Assembly: GCF_964340395.1 (NCBI RefSeq)
Contig: NC_135556.1
Coordinates: 4,419,501-4,483,500, forward strand
Direction: 5' to 3'
DNA from: Glandiceps talaboti
Lineage: Eukaryota > Hemichordata > Enteropneusta > Spengelidae
DNA: 64,000 nt
Below the pieces are notes generated by a model. It searched no databases and was not told where the DNA came from. It saw only the letters and a list, made by a program, of their open reading frames with translations. The position numbers were made by a program, and so were the translations under genes. Positions within the stretch are counted from its first letter, which is position 1, and every line of letters begins with the position of its first letter. Of this stretch, positions 37,958 through 50,184 are shown in pieces.

Positions 37958-37983
37958 GCAAGCAGACAAACAAACAAGCAGGG

Positions 37984-38037
<54 letters not shown>

Positions 38038-38735
38038 CAATGTCTTAATACCAAAAAGAAATACACATGTCGAAAATATATACAAGGGGCAAACGAAGGT
38101 TATAACGATATTTTCAGAGTAAATTGACTTAGACTAGTAAATACTGTTTTAATTTGGATTTAAAGGTAGATCTTGTTCCTATCTTTTTCAGTTGGTCAGG
38201 TAACGAATTCCAGTGTTTTGTGGCTGTGTACTTAAAACTGTGTTGGCTCAAAGTGAGATTAACTTTTGGAATGTAGAATTTGTCTCCTGTTGAGAGTCGT
38301 GTCACATAATTATGTGGTATTGGGTCGAGGTAGTCATGCACTGTCTGTGAGAAATTGTTGTTTTTCAAATCAAAGATAAATAAACAAGTATTAAATATAC
38401 ATAACTGGTGAACATTTAAGATGCTAAGTTGGCGAAACAGAGGGGCAGAGGGAGCACGAAAATCAGAAAATGTGATGAGTCGGAGTACTTTCTTCTGAAG
38501 ATTTAAGATAGGTTGAAGAAATGACTTATAGGTATTTCCCCATATCTCGATACAATAAGACAAATGGGGTAATATCATGGAATTATATATTAGGAGAAGA
38601 ATTGATTTTGGCATATAGTGTCGAATTTTTGAGATAATTCCTATGATGGGGGAAATTGAATTGATAACTTTTTCGATATGCGAATTCCAAAGCATGTGTT
38701 GATCTAAAGATACTCCTAGGTAATTAATTGAAGCA
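37641..38735 (-). mobile_element. 5'-truncated non-LTR retrotransposon (CR1/RTE-type RT C-terminus) inside minisatellite
   Basis: The minus-strand frame runs from the right junction to the stop at 38129. It reads INYLGVSLDQHMLWNSHIEK, then IIGIISKIRHYMPKS, SYCIEIWGNTYKSFLQPI and LQKKVLRLITFSDFRAPSAP. This is the thumb and C-terminal part of a non-LTR reverse transcriptase. Its 3' region (37641-38128) has a compound TG microsatellite and ends in an AATAAATAA-rich tail at 37641-37670. TTTGAT flanks both ends (37635-37640 and 38736-38741). Joining the flanks at one TTTGAT restores a normal minisatellite unit. The clade is uncertain. Confidence 0.85.
37911..38034. repeat. (CA)n microsatellite, two runs
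   Basis: Two CA runs (37911-37956 and 37985-38034) flank AAGCAAGCAGACAAACAAACAAG. They lie in the 3' part of the LINE fragment. Confidence 0.95.
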
Positions 38736-40080
38736 TTTGATGTATTCGATATATCATGTGATACACAGTAGTTTGATGTATTCGATATATCATGTGATAT
38801 ACAGTAGTTTGATGTATTTGATGTATCATGTGATATACAGTAGTTTGATGTATTTGATGTATCATGTGATATACAGTAGTTTGATGTATTTGATGTATCA
38901 TGTGATATACAGTATTTTTATGTATTCGATATATCATGTGATACACAGTAGTTTGATGTATTCGATATATCATGTGATATACAGTAGTTTGATGTATTTG
39001 ATGTATCATGTGATATACAGTAGTTTGATGTATTTGATGTATCATGTGATATACAGTATTTTTATGTATTCGATATATCATGTGATATACAGTAGTTTGA
39101 TGTATTTGATATATCATGTGATATACAGTAGTTTGATGTATTTGATGTATCATGTGATATACAGTAGTTTGATGTATTCGATATATCATGTGATATACAG
39201 TAGTTTGATGTATTCGATATATCATGTGATATACAGTAGTTTGATGTATTTGATATATCATGTGATATACAGTAGTTTGATGTATTTGATATATCATGTG
39301 ATATACAGTAGTTTGATGTATTTGATATATCATGTGATATACAGTAGTTTGATGTATCATTTGATGTATCATGTGATATACAGTAGTTTGATGTATTTGA
39401 TATATCATGTGATATACAGTAGTTTTATGTATTCGATATATCATGTGATATACAGTAGTTTGATGTATTTGATGTATCATGTGATATACAGTAGTTTGAT
39501 GTATTCGATATATCATGTGATATACAGTAGTTTGATGTATTTGATGTATCATATGATATACAGTAGTTTGATGTATTTGATGTATCATGTGATATACAGT
39601 AGTTTGATGTATTTGATGTATCATGTGATATACAGTAGTTTGATGTATCATTTGATGTATCATGTGATATACAGTAGTTTGATGTATTTGATATATCATG
39701 TGATATACAGTAGTTTTATGTATTCGATATATCATGTGATATACAGTAGTTTGATGTATTTGATGTATCATGTGATATACAGTAGTTTGATGTATTCGAT
39801 ATATCATGTGATATACAGTAGTTTGATGTATTTGATGTATCATATGATATACAGTAGTTTGATGTATTTGATGTATCATGTGATATACAGTAGTTTGATG
39901 TATTTGATGTATCATGTGATATACAGTATTTTGATGTATTTGATGTATCATGTGATATACAGTAGTTTGATATATTTGATGTATCATGTGATATACAGTA
40001 GTTTGATATATTATGTGATATACCGGTACAGTAGTTTGATGTATTGTGTGATACACTGTAGTTTGATATATTTGATGTAT
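38736..40080. repeat. minisatellite block 2, same 27/36-bp family
   Basis: It continues the block at 35589-37640 after the LINE insertion, mostly as 36-bp units. It decays at the right end near 40020-40080 (ACCGGTACAGTAG, GTATTGTGTGATACACTG). Both strands are again open for about 450 codons. Confidence 0.96.
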
Positions 40081-40476
40081 TCACAAACCAATTGATAATA
40101 TTGATAGAATTGTTAGTCTAGATGTGGTTTGACAGATGGCATAAAAATAATCACATATCCAGAGAAATGAACAATGAGACAACCACCCAGGTGACAGAAT
40201 AAGATTCATTTGGCATTCATTGGAACTTTGATGTGAGTGTTAACTGTCACATATGATGCTGTCCACATGACAGCTGCTACGAAGTCATTAAAAGTTTCAT
40301 TTAGTAATACTCCGTACAACACAGTGTCAAATCTCCAGCCTATATGAACTGAACAGATACGACATGGATTTTTGCATTATTTCTATTTTAGTATTTTTTA
40401 CTGTATTTACACTTTTAGTTTCATCAAGTAAAGCTACCACATATTGATGCATATTTTGTCACAGTGGTGGTGGATA

Positions 40477-40499
40477 GGGTGGGGGTGGGGGTGAGGGGG
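40477..40499 (+). other. G-quadruplex-forming motif
   Basis: Four G-runs of 3, 5, 5 and 5 separated by loops of 1, 1 and 3 bases on the plus strand. This meets the common quadruplex pattern. No function can be inferred. Confidence 0.75.
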
Positions 40500-41004
40500 T
40501 AAATATATTACAGAAGAGATACTGTACATGTTTAACTAGCTAAAAGTTTAGCTGTGAATTCTTGATGTAAATAAATTATGAAGGAAAATGATGGTAATGT
40601 AATAAATAATGAAGGTGGCTGTCTACAATCAGATTTCAGTTTGAAAGATGAAACCCCTTTGTGTATGCTTTACCAGTCAGACTTGTTAAAGTTGAATATT
40701 TTATTGATGCTAATCACATTTACTATGACAGATAAAACACTGCTTTCTGTAAAAATAGACACCATTAAATATTTGATATTGCTGTCAGCATTCGCTTCTT
40801 TGTTTTAACATCCCAAAATTTCTGTTGATGTGTTGCTGTTGCTGTAGAACCATATACATCCATGTAAAGATAAATTGATAGCAACTCTACTACATCAGAT
40901 GTTTAGTAAGAATGTGATGAAGAACCATTTATCAGAAGTGTTGAAATCATGATTTTTACAAACAAACAATTTAAGTGCAAGTATGAAAATTGAACATGCA
41001 TGGA

Positions 41005-41089
41005 CATACACATACATACATACATACATACATACATACATACATACATACATACATACATACATACATACATACATACATACATACAT
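41005..41089. repeat. (CATA)n microsatellite
   Basis: About 20 units of ACAT/CATA. The tetrapeptide-like open frames are artefacts. Confidence 0.96.
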
Positions 41090-43179
41090 TACAGTCAGTA
41101 ATACATCAACGACTAGCATACATGTAGCTCTGCACACTAGAGTTTACAAAGTATGTGATAAAACTAAGGCCTGAATAAAGATTAAAAGCTCTCTACTGTG
41201 TATTTAGTATTTGTTATATCAGTACATACCAAGTTTGTACAGCTGTATAACACCACTCTGACAGACAGAGAAACTAAATTAAATACATGGTATCAAACTG
41301 TAATCTATATCTATGTATAATATATTTATTTCATTTATTTCCCAAAGCTGGTAAAACAGAGACAGAATCAAAGTTTGCCGTCTAATCAGTTTGTTTTATA
41401 TACGTACATAGGGACCACTGTATCTATTTAGTATTCCAATGCCAACACAGATACACCTGATAACTGTAATACAGACAGACATTCTGGCTATACGTCATTT
41501 GGCATTATAAACCACTAACCAAACTTTGTGACAAGTTGCTCTCAGCTAAATGGACATTTTATGCACAATAGCACAATTTATGCGCTTTTCTAGACATTGG
41601 AGAACAGTTTTAATAAAACACTTTCCGTTTGTTGCCGTGATTTATTAAGGGAAAGAAGCTTGATGAGTTGATGTGATTTTTCTTGTACAAACTATCCCTA
41701 ATATCCATTATGCAATATTTCCATACAAAGTGTCTTCAGCACCATGCAATTTCTAAATTGCTTTAAAAAAACACTGATTGTTATAGATTCTTGTCTTTAT
41801 AATATAATGTGAAACAATAGACATCAGTTCTGTCTAGTGTAGTTAAGCCACTGTTCGGCAATCAGTATTTGAAGCCGTGGGTGATGTTTGATGGGTTAGA
41901 AAAAGTTGTGCTATAATGCCTTGCACTTGTTCAGACTCTGAGAAGAGTACATTTTGTGTTCACATCGATTCTAGCTTTGTGGGTACATCATTGTTGTATT
42001 GCCTTGATATAAATTAATATATTTAATGAAAGTAAAATTACCAATGAAAAATGATATCAGAAGTGGTCATTTTTTGGTTCTTTTTGTGTTTTTGTAAAGT
42101 GTTTTGTTCAAACTAATCTAGAGTACAAACTTAGCTTGAATTGCTGACTGGTTGTGTAGTTGTTTTGAGGAAAGTGTAGATTCACACTGAGCATAAGAGT
42201 TTCAAATTTTTGTTAGATATTCAGTCAGACAGTAAAGGTTTGTTACTTGTTGTAAAATAGACACCAAAGAGTTGAAGACCTGAATGACTAAAATATTCTT
42301 CAAAGTTGGCTGCTAAGAAAAATATAGTTTTGTTCAAATTCATCCAGATTTTGATTCAGATTTATTTTTCAACTGTGGCAGCTCTAATTTGACTGAAAAA
42401 ATTGTTCTGTTACCTTGGCAACAAGATGCTGAACAATATTTAATTTCTGTAAAATGCTGGAAAAGTGCATGTGTGTCTATGTAGTGAAAGGAAGGTTTAA
42501 GTAATTTCTTCTACATGTATGTGAAAGTCATTAACATATACTATGATGGTGTATTCTTTGAGAGGAACATAAATTCTAAAAGAACTAGAGCCCAAAAGAC
42601 AATTAAACTAAGTTAGACATTGTATATGTTGATTAGTGGTCAGTATTATCCATAGGCAACACAGAAACGGGTCCAAATTGTGATTTTATCGGGCCACTGA
42701 TTTTAGAGTGTGAAATCACTTTTGTCAGATTTAGTTTGTCAAATGATGTATACAGCTACACAAATATGTTTGCTCACTTGTGATTTTATATACTGTTGAG
42801 AGTGTACCATATTACAATTAAGTCATTATATCGTACAAAACAGTTTGAAAAAGCATTCCAGTTGCAGCTATTCTAACTAAAAACCATAGATATAGTTGTT
42901 TTATGGCAATGAAAATAAAACAAACACAAAATCCAATTATATTTATGGGCAATGTAAATTTTGAAAGACACAATACAGCAACATTATTTTTTGCATGATG
43001 ACACTTCTTATTCACACGAAACACAAGTACCCAATCTGTTGGATGCCTTCCCTAAGGGTATGTGTAACCAAGATGAATTTGATCAATTCTCCCTATCTCT
43101 ACAAATACTATCTCTCTAATACTGATAGCAAATTTGCAATTTAATGTTTTAATAGAAATAAAAAGTAAATTGTGATTAT

Positions 43180-44215
43180 AGTTATGTACTGTCCAGAGTA
43201 CACAGCAAGGACATATCAGTTGTATACTGTCCAGAGTACACAGCAAGGATATATCAGTTGTATACTGTCCAGAGTACACAGCAAGGACATATCAGTTATA
43301 TACTGTCCACAGTACACAACAAGGACATATCAGTTGTATACTGTCCAGAGTACACAGCAAGGACATATCTGCAGTTATGTACTGTCCAGAGTACACAGCA
43401 AGGATATATCAGTTATGTACTGTCCAGAGTACACATGTGCAAGGATATATCAGTTATGTACTGTCCAGAGTACACAGCAAGGATATATCAGTTGTATACT
43501 GTCCAGAGTACACAGCAAGGATATATCAGTTATATACTGTCCAGAGTACACAGCAAGGACATATCAGTTGTATACTGTCCACAGTACACAGCAAGGACAT
43601 ATCAGTTGTATACTGTCCAGAGTACACAGCAAGGATATATCAGTTATATACTGTCCAGAGTACACAGCAAGGACATATCAGTTGTATACTGTCCAGAGTA
43701 CACAGCAAGGACATATCAGTTATGTACTGTCCAGAGTACACAACAAGGACATATCAGTTATATACTGTCCAGAGTACACAGCAAGGATATATCAGTTATG
43801 TACTGTTCGGCCAGAGTACACAGCAAGGACAGATCAGTTATGTACTGTCCAAAGTACACAGTAAGGATTCAGTTATGTACTGTCCAGAGTACACAGCAAG
43901 GATATATCAGTTATGTACTGTCCAGAGTACACAGCAAGGATATATCAGTTATGTACTGTCCAGAGTACAGAGCAAGGACAGATCAGTTATGTACTGTCCA
44001 GAGTACACAGCAAGGATATATCAGTTATATACTGTCCAGAGTACACAGCAAGGATATATCAGTTATGTACTGTCCAGAGTACACAGCAAGGATATATCAG
44101 TTATATACTGTCCAGAGTACACAGCAAGGACAGATCAGTTGTATACTGTCCAGAGTAGACAGCAAGGATATATCTGTTATATACTGTCCAGAGTCCAGAG
44201 TACACATACACATAG
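43180..44215. repeat. minisatellite, unit 38 bp, about 27 copies
   Basis: Copies of CAGTTATGTACTGTCCAGAG plus TACACAGCAAGGATATAT, with A/G and C/T variants and occasional indels at 43430 and 43806. All three plus frames are open, giving overlapping frames of 230-328 codons. No splice or homology support for translation was seen. Confidence 0.96.
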
Positions 44216-44807
44216 GGTGACCAGTATCCCTCTTTCAAACATTTACTTTGCCAGAAAGCGTTTCTTCATAGTGCCTATCTTTTATAGGATGTATCTGAAT
44301 GTCAACACCAGTCCTGACCCCTCCCTATCAGGTTCACAACCTGTCACTTATACCACTATATAAGTCTTTGACATCCCTGGCATTGATTTTACTAATTGGT
44401 ATGGTGTGTGTCCATCAATGAACAGAAGGCCATTTATTGTACCAATAGTCACAAGAGAAAGCTAAGAGATGGGTAGAAATTTCCCCCTCTTCCACAAAAA
44501 TATTAGAGGATGGTCCAATATGTCCATTCTTTGCTCTGCTATACTTTTTAACATCAACAACTAGGAATAAAGGAAGTTTATTTCACCAAGAGGATACTCT
44601 GCTATCTGAGTGGATTTGACATCAGTGTAACCCTTGTGACTGTAAAAGGAAAGGTCATGGCGTATAGAGTGAAAAATTACAAAATTACAGTAAAAATGAC
44701 AGATGAATTCCTTTGAGTCATGGGTATGCTTTTATGGTAAAAAGATAGAAAGAAGATACAGTAATTTGATTAGTGATTGTCAGGTGTGCAGACTATAGTC
44801 AAGTGGA
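44216..44807 (+). other. between arrays, nothing confirmed
   Basis: A small exon-like segment at 44289-44332 was considered and rejected because it does not fit the incoming phase. Confidence 0.5.
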
Positions 44808-47248
44808 AAGCATTGCCTTCCCTCAGACTGAGTTGTAAATGTTGCCTTCCTTCAGACTGAGTTGTAAATGTTGCCTCCCCTCAGACTGTGTTGTAAAAGT
44901 TGTCTTCCCTCAGACTGAGTTGTAAAAGTTGTCTTCCCTCAGACTGAGTTGTATATGTTGCCTTCCCTCAGACTGAGTTGTAAAAGTTGTCTTCCCTCAG
45001 ACTGAGTTGTAAAAGTTGTCTTCCCTCAGACTGAGTTGTAAATGTTGCCTTCCCTCAGACTGAGTTGTAAAAGTTGCCTTCCCTCAGACTGAGTTGTAAA
45101 AGTTGTCTTCCCTCAGACTGAGTTGTAAAAGTTGCCTTCCCTCAGACTGAGTTGTAAAAGTTGCCTTCCCTCAGACTGAGTTGTAAAAGTTGTCTTCCCT
45201 CAGACTGAGTTGTAAAAGTTGCCTTCCCTCAGACTGAGTTGTAAAAGTTGCCTTCCCTCAGACTGAGTTATAAAAGTTGTCTTCCCTCAGACTGAGTTGT
45301 AAAAGTTGCCTTCCTTCAAACTGAGTTGTAAAAGTTGTCTTCCCTCAGACTAAGTTGTAAAAGTTGCCTTCCCTCAGACTGAGTTGTAAAAGTTGTCTTC
45401 CCTCAGACTGAGTTGTAAAAGTTGCCTTCCCTCAGACTGAGTTGTAAAAGTTGTCTCCCCTCAGACTGAGTTGTAAAGGTTGCCTTCCCTCAGACTGAGT
45501 TGTAAAAGTTGTCTTGCCTCAGACTGAGTTGTAAAAGTTGCCTTCCCTCAGACTGAGTTGTAAAAGTTGTCTTCCCTCAGACTGAGTTGTAAAGGTTGCC
45601 TTCCCTCAGACTGAGTTGTAAAGGTTGTCTTCCCTCAGACTGAGTTGTAAAAGTTGCCTTCCCTCAGACTGAGTTGTAAAAGTTGCCTTCCCTCAGACTG
45701 AGTTGTAAAAGCTGCCTTCCCTCAGACTGAGTTGTAAAAGCTGCCTTCCCTCAGACTGAGTTGTAAAAGTTGCCTTCCCTCAGACTGAGTGGTAAATGTT
45801 GCCTTCCCTCAGACTGAGTTGTAAAAGTTGCCTTCCCTCAGACTGAGTTGTAAAAGTTGCCTTCCCTCAGACTGTGTTGTAAAAGTTGCTTTCCCTCAGA
45901 CTGAGTTGTAAAAGTTGCCTTCCCTCAGACTGAGTTGTAAACGTTGCCTTCCCTCAGACTGTGTTGTAAACGTTGCCTTCCCTCAGACTGTGTTGTAAAC
46001 GTTGCCTTCCCTCAGACTGAGTTGTAAAAGTTGCCTTCCCTCAGACTGAGTTGTAAAAGTTGCCTTCCCTCAGACTGTGTTGTAAAAGTTGCCTTCCCTC
46101 AGACTGAGTTGTAAAAGTTGTCTTCCCTCAGACTGTGTTGTAAATGTTGCCTTCCCCCAGACTGAGTTGTAAAAGTTGCCTTCCCTCAGACTGAGTTGTA
46201 AACGTTGCCTTCCCTCAGACTGAGTTGTAAACGTTGCCTTCCCTCAGACTGAGTTGTAAACGTTGCCTTCCCTCAGACTAAATTGTAAAAGTTGCCTTCC
46301 CTCAGACTGAGTTGTAAACGTTGCCTTCCCTCAGACTGAGTTGTAAAAGTTGCCTTCCCTCAGACTGTGTTGTAAGAGTTGCCTTCTCTCAGACTGAGTT
46401 GTAAATGTTGCCTTCCCTCAGACTGAGTTGTAAAAGTTGCCTTCCCTCAGACTGAGTGGTAAATGTTGCCTTCCCTCAGACTGAGTTGTAAAGGTTGCCT
46501 TCCCTCAGACTAAGTTGTAAACGTTGCCTTCCCTCAGACTGAGTTGTAAAAGTTGCCTTCCCTCAGACTGAGTGGTAAATGTTGCCTTCCCTCAGACTGA
46601 GTTGTAAACGTTGCCTTCCCTCAGACTGAGTTGTAAATGTTGCCTTCCCTCAGACTGAGTTGTAAACGTTGCCTTCCCTCAGACTGAGTTGTAAACGTTG
46701 TCTTCCCTCAGACTGTGTTGTAAATGTTGGCTTCTCTCAGACTGAGTTGTAAATGTTGCCTTCCCTCAGACTGAGTTGTAAACGTTGTCTTCCCTCAGAC
46801 TGAGTTGTAAACGTTGCCTTCCCTCAGACTGAGTTGTAAAAGTTGCCTTCCCTCAGACTGTGTTGTAAGAGTTGCCTTCTCTCAGACTGAGTTGTAAAAG
46901 TTGTCTTCCCTCAGACTGTGTTGTAAATGTTGCCTTCTCTCAGACTAAGTTGTAAAAGTTGCCTTCCCTCAGACTGTGTTGTAAAAGTTGCCTTCCCTCA
47001 GACTGAGTTGTAAAAGTTGTCTTCCCTCAGACTGTGTTGTAAATGTTGCCTTCCCCCAGACTGAGTTGTAAAAGTTGCCTTCCCTCAGACTGAGTTGTAA
47101 ACGTTGCCTTCCCTCAGACTGAGTTGTAAACGTTGCCTTCCCTCAGACTGAGTTGTAAACGTTGCCTTCCCTCAGACTGAGTTGTAAACGTTGCCTTCCC
47201 TCAGACTGAGTTGTAAAAGTTACCTTCCCTCAAACTGAGTTGTAAATC
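44808..47248. repeat. minisatellite, unit 29 bp, about 84 copies
   Basis: Copies of TTGCCTTCCCTCAGACTGAG plus TTGTAAAAG (also AATG, AACG, AAGG). Its length is almost perfectly regular. Each plus-strand unit has a pyrimidine run followed by CAG, which resembles a 3' splice site. The array ends about 33 bp before the candidate exon at 47282. Confidence 0.97.
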
Positions 47249-47281
47249 TCTTCCTATTGTGCATGTGCCATTGATTTCTAG

Positions 47282-47350
47282 CTCTAGAAGCAACAAACAT
47301 GAGTTCTCCTGTTCCACTAGTAGTAGAAGTCAGCAATTTGACTATGAAAG
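47282..47350 (+). CDS. candidate Kidins220 exon upstream of the SAM-like region (unconfirmed)
   Basis: A 69-bp segment between TTGATTTCTAG and GAAAG|GTGTAG. It enters in phase 1, exactly as exon 20 leaves, and exits in phase 1. With the split first codon it reads ALEATNMSSPVPLVVEVSNL then TMK(G). The vertebrate protein has a similar stretch, PAPGPVVLLNSLNVDAV, just before its SAM-like domain. The match is short and recalled from memory, and the proline-rich part between exon 20 and this point was not found, so chance is a real alternative. Confidence 0.4.
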
Positions 47351-49090
47351 GTGTAGTCATTGTGTTCTATAAAACGTTGTATTTTAGACACCATAATTAG
47401 AAGCAGAGACTCAAGAGTATAAAGTTTGACCTCCTTGAAAGGGGTCAGGAGAGAGTAATTATGTCTTTTCATCAACCAATTTTCAAAGTTTGACGAAAAC
47501 ACAGTGATACGTCCATGGAGTTTCAAAAGCTATGAATCAAGCAGAAAGTAATGAGACACATCAATGAAAGGGGCCATGATATGCATCGTTTACTGATAAG
47601 TCCATGCCTATGTTAAAAGTATGTAAAATTGCTAATACATGTGTATTGACTTTCTCATACTTAGAAAATAATAGTTGGAAATGACAGGTTTGGACTCTGA
47701 AGTGTGTATGCAAAGGTACTTACTCTTACAGCTGTAGTGTTTATGAATAGAAATGAAAGAAGCCATAACAGCTACTATTATTCTGAAATGCCAACATTTC
47801 AAGGAGTTCAATTCTTCAAGATGGCAGTTTGAAAGTAGTGAATAGTGACAGAATTGCTCTCACTTCTACTATAGGTCCTTGTCAAGCTATTTTTACAATG
47901 TTTTGTAGAAATCTTTTAAAAAAACATTAGTGACTGCATGTACACTTAAAAAAAAATGAGTGCTACTTTACCCTTTCCGTAACAGCAGTTTTCAAGATTC
48001 AGCGTGGGTGAGATAGTTTGAAACAGGAGCAGTTTTATTCTAAAAGTTTGAACATTTTCAGGAAATACTCAAAAAAAAGAATTTTGGATATTTCTACTTT
48101 AAATGTTTATAGTTTAAATATGTAAATACTATACACTTGAAGTTGAACTGTATGATATACGTGTAACAATAGAGCAAAGGAGCAGGACAATTACATTTTA
48201 TATTGATATTAGAAAAGGAAAAATCTGGTAAAATTTACCTTTGTTTCTAGGAAAATAATTTATGATTTGTTATTCAAGGCAAGAAAACTGAACTGACTCT
48301 GTAAGACTTGCCTGTATACTTGCCATCCTGAACACTAGCCGTGGGAAAAACAGTGCAGATACTATGAATTAAACGCTCGTGTCTGACCTCTACACTTTAA
48401 TACCATTCCCAACCTGAAATTTAACACCAGAAAAAAGTGTAGATGGTGTGAAAAACCATTTTCAAATTTATCACATTGATTCAGTGCTTTTGAAATGATC
48501 ACAAACATGAAACATTAGTGTCATAATTAACAAGCATCACATCATACTAGTACCTGTACAGCGCATTTCAGGTTACTGTTCACTTGATCTGTTTGATACA
48601 ATCTCACAGAAACCAATAAGAAACTTCACATTCTACACTTTAAGATACAACAATAACAAGATCAAAATTGCTTGCTACATTTAGTCTGAATAAAATAAAC
48701 GCAGACGTTCGCAGCAATATTTTGATGTTTGCATGGTGGCATGTTAGGTCATTACACTTTGACAATATGTAGCTAGAAACTATATTCATTCAATCTTGTC
48801 GTCTTAAAATGTAGTATGTACAGTTTCTTATTGGTTTCTGTTTTGTTGCATAATGCTTTATAATTGTCATAAACATATCTAGTGTAGGTACTGAGAAAAA
48901 AGTCAATGGTTCAACATTTTCTGTCAAGCATCTTTACCAGTATCCTAATCTGAGTTCAGGATCATAATGAAAATGGAAAGTGACTCACACAAAATACATC
49001 TGACTTCACCAATAATTTCTATTTAGTTTGGTGATTGGTGTAGTGCAGTTTGCTGATGGCAGCAATCTCATTCGTGATTGCTAAAATTTA
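47351..49090 (+). other. intron or flank, nothing recognised
   Basis: No exon encoding a SAM-like domain was found here, and no repeat or mobile element is supported. Confidence 0.5.
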
Positions 49091-49318
49091 GCTTGGTAAC
49101 ATGTACACTGTCAGGTCAGAATATTGTACAAGTCAGTTAGCATGGTAAGACTTTAACACATACACTGTCAGATCAAAATAAATGCAAGTCAGTCAGCATG
49201 GTAAGACTTCGACACATACACTTTCAGAATACTATACAAGTCAGTTAGCATTGGTAAGACTTCAACACGTACACTGTCAGGTCAGAATACAGTACATGTA
49301 CAAGTCAGTTAGTATCAG
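49091..49318. repeat. diverged tandem repeat, unit about 60 bp, about 4 copies
   Basis: ACACTGTCAGGTCAGAATA and ACAAGTCAGTTAGCATGGTA recur four times with small indels. Confidence 0.85.
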
Positions 49319-49620
49319 TGATTGACAGCTTACAAATCACTGGAAAGATTGTTATTTCATGAGATTGTACTGCCTCTTGGGTTTTATCTTGTGGCACACT
49401 GAAAATCATAAACAGAATGAGGCAATCACGTAATACTTCAGGGCTACCTAGTTCATTTCATCCTGTTTCATGTGATTGCAATTTTATTTCAACATTGCCA
49501 ATGGACAAAATCAACATGACAATATATGGTTGATTGACTCTCAAGATTTTAACATGATGTTCTGTCTCTCATTTTATTTCACTTCAGTCACATCTGTTTC
49601 TATTTGTGTATGTTTGACTG

Positions 49621-49739
49621 TTTCTCTCTCTGTCTCTCTCTCTCTCTGTCTCTCTCTCTCTGTATCTCTCTCTGTATCTCTCTCTCTGTTTGACTGCTTG
49701 CTTCTTCTGTGTGTATGTGTATGTGTTTGTTTGACTTCC

Positions 49740-49794
<55 letters not shown>

Positions 49795-49960
49795 TTATTT
49801 GTTTGTCAGTCTGTCTCTGGCCTATACATGTATGTTCATCAGCCTGTCTTTGGATATCATGTCTGTCTTTCTGTTTCTGTCTGTATGTCTGTCTGTGTGT
49901 GTACCTGCCTTTTGTCTGTGTGTCAGTCTGTCTGTCTTTCTGTATGTATTTGTGTGTCTT
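49621..49960. repeat. (TCTC/TCTG)n compound simple repeat
   Basis: CT-rich tract with a nearly pure (CTGT)n core at about 49739-49795 and degenerate copies to 49960. The Leu/Ser/Cys-rich open frames are artefacts. Confidence 0.93.
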
Positions 49961-50184
49961 TGCCTGTCAATGTGTATGACTTTTCTTTCACTCTTTCTCT
50001 CACATTTTTGTGTTTTAAGAGTTTTGTTGTTCAGTTGGTTTCAGGTGTAAACAGTTTAATAAATTACTTTCTCTATTACTGTATGTCAATTAATCCATAA
50101 TTCTGTACACCATACAAATGTAGTGTATTATGTAGTTCATCCCTTGTTGAGGCAATTTTATATTATAAATAATATTTCACTGAT

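Larger units (their letters stand above)
40081..43179 (+). other. intron or flank, mostly without features
   Basis: Apart from a G-rich motif at 40477-40499 and a CATA microsatellite, nothing is supported. The open frame at 40578-40808 has no domain features. Confidence 0.5.

Noticed and set aside
44289-44332. Small exon-like segment between TTTTATAG and CAG|GTTCAC
   Set aside because: In the phase required after exon 20 it has a stop after two codons.
43172-44363. Overlapping open frames of 230-328 codons
   Set aside because: They come from a stop-free 38-bp minisatellite read in three frames.
49010-49070. TTTGGTGATTGG (FGDW) as a possible SAM-like domain exon
   Set aside because: The reading frame is closed by TAG just before and TGA shortly after.
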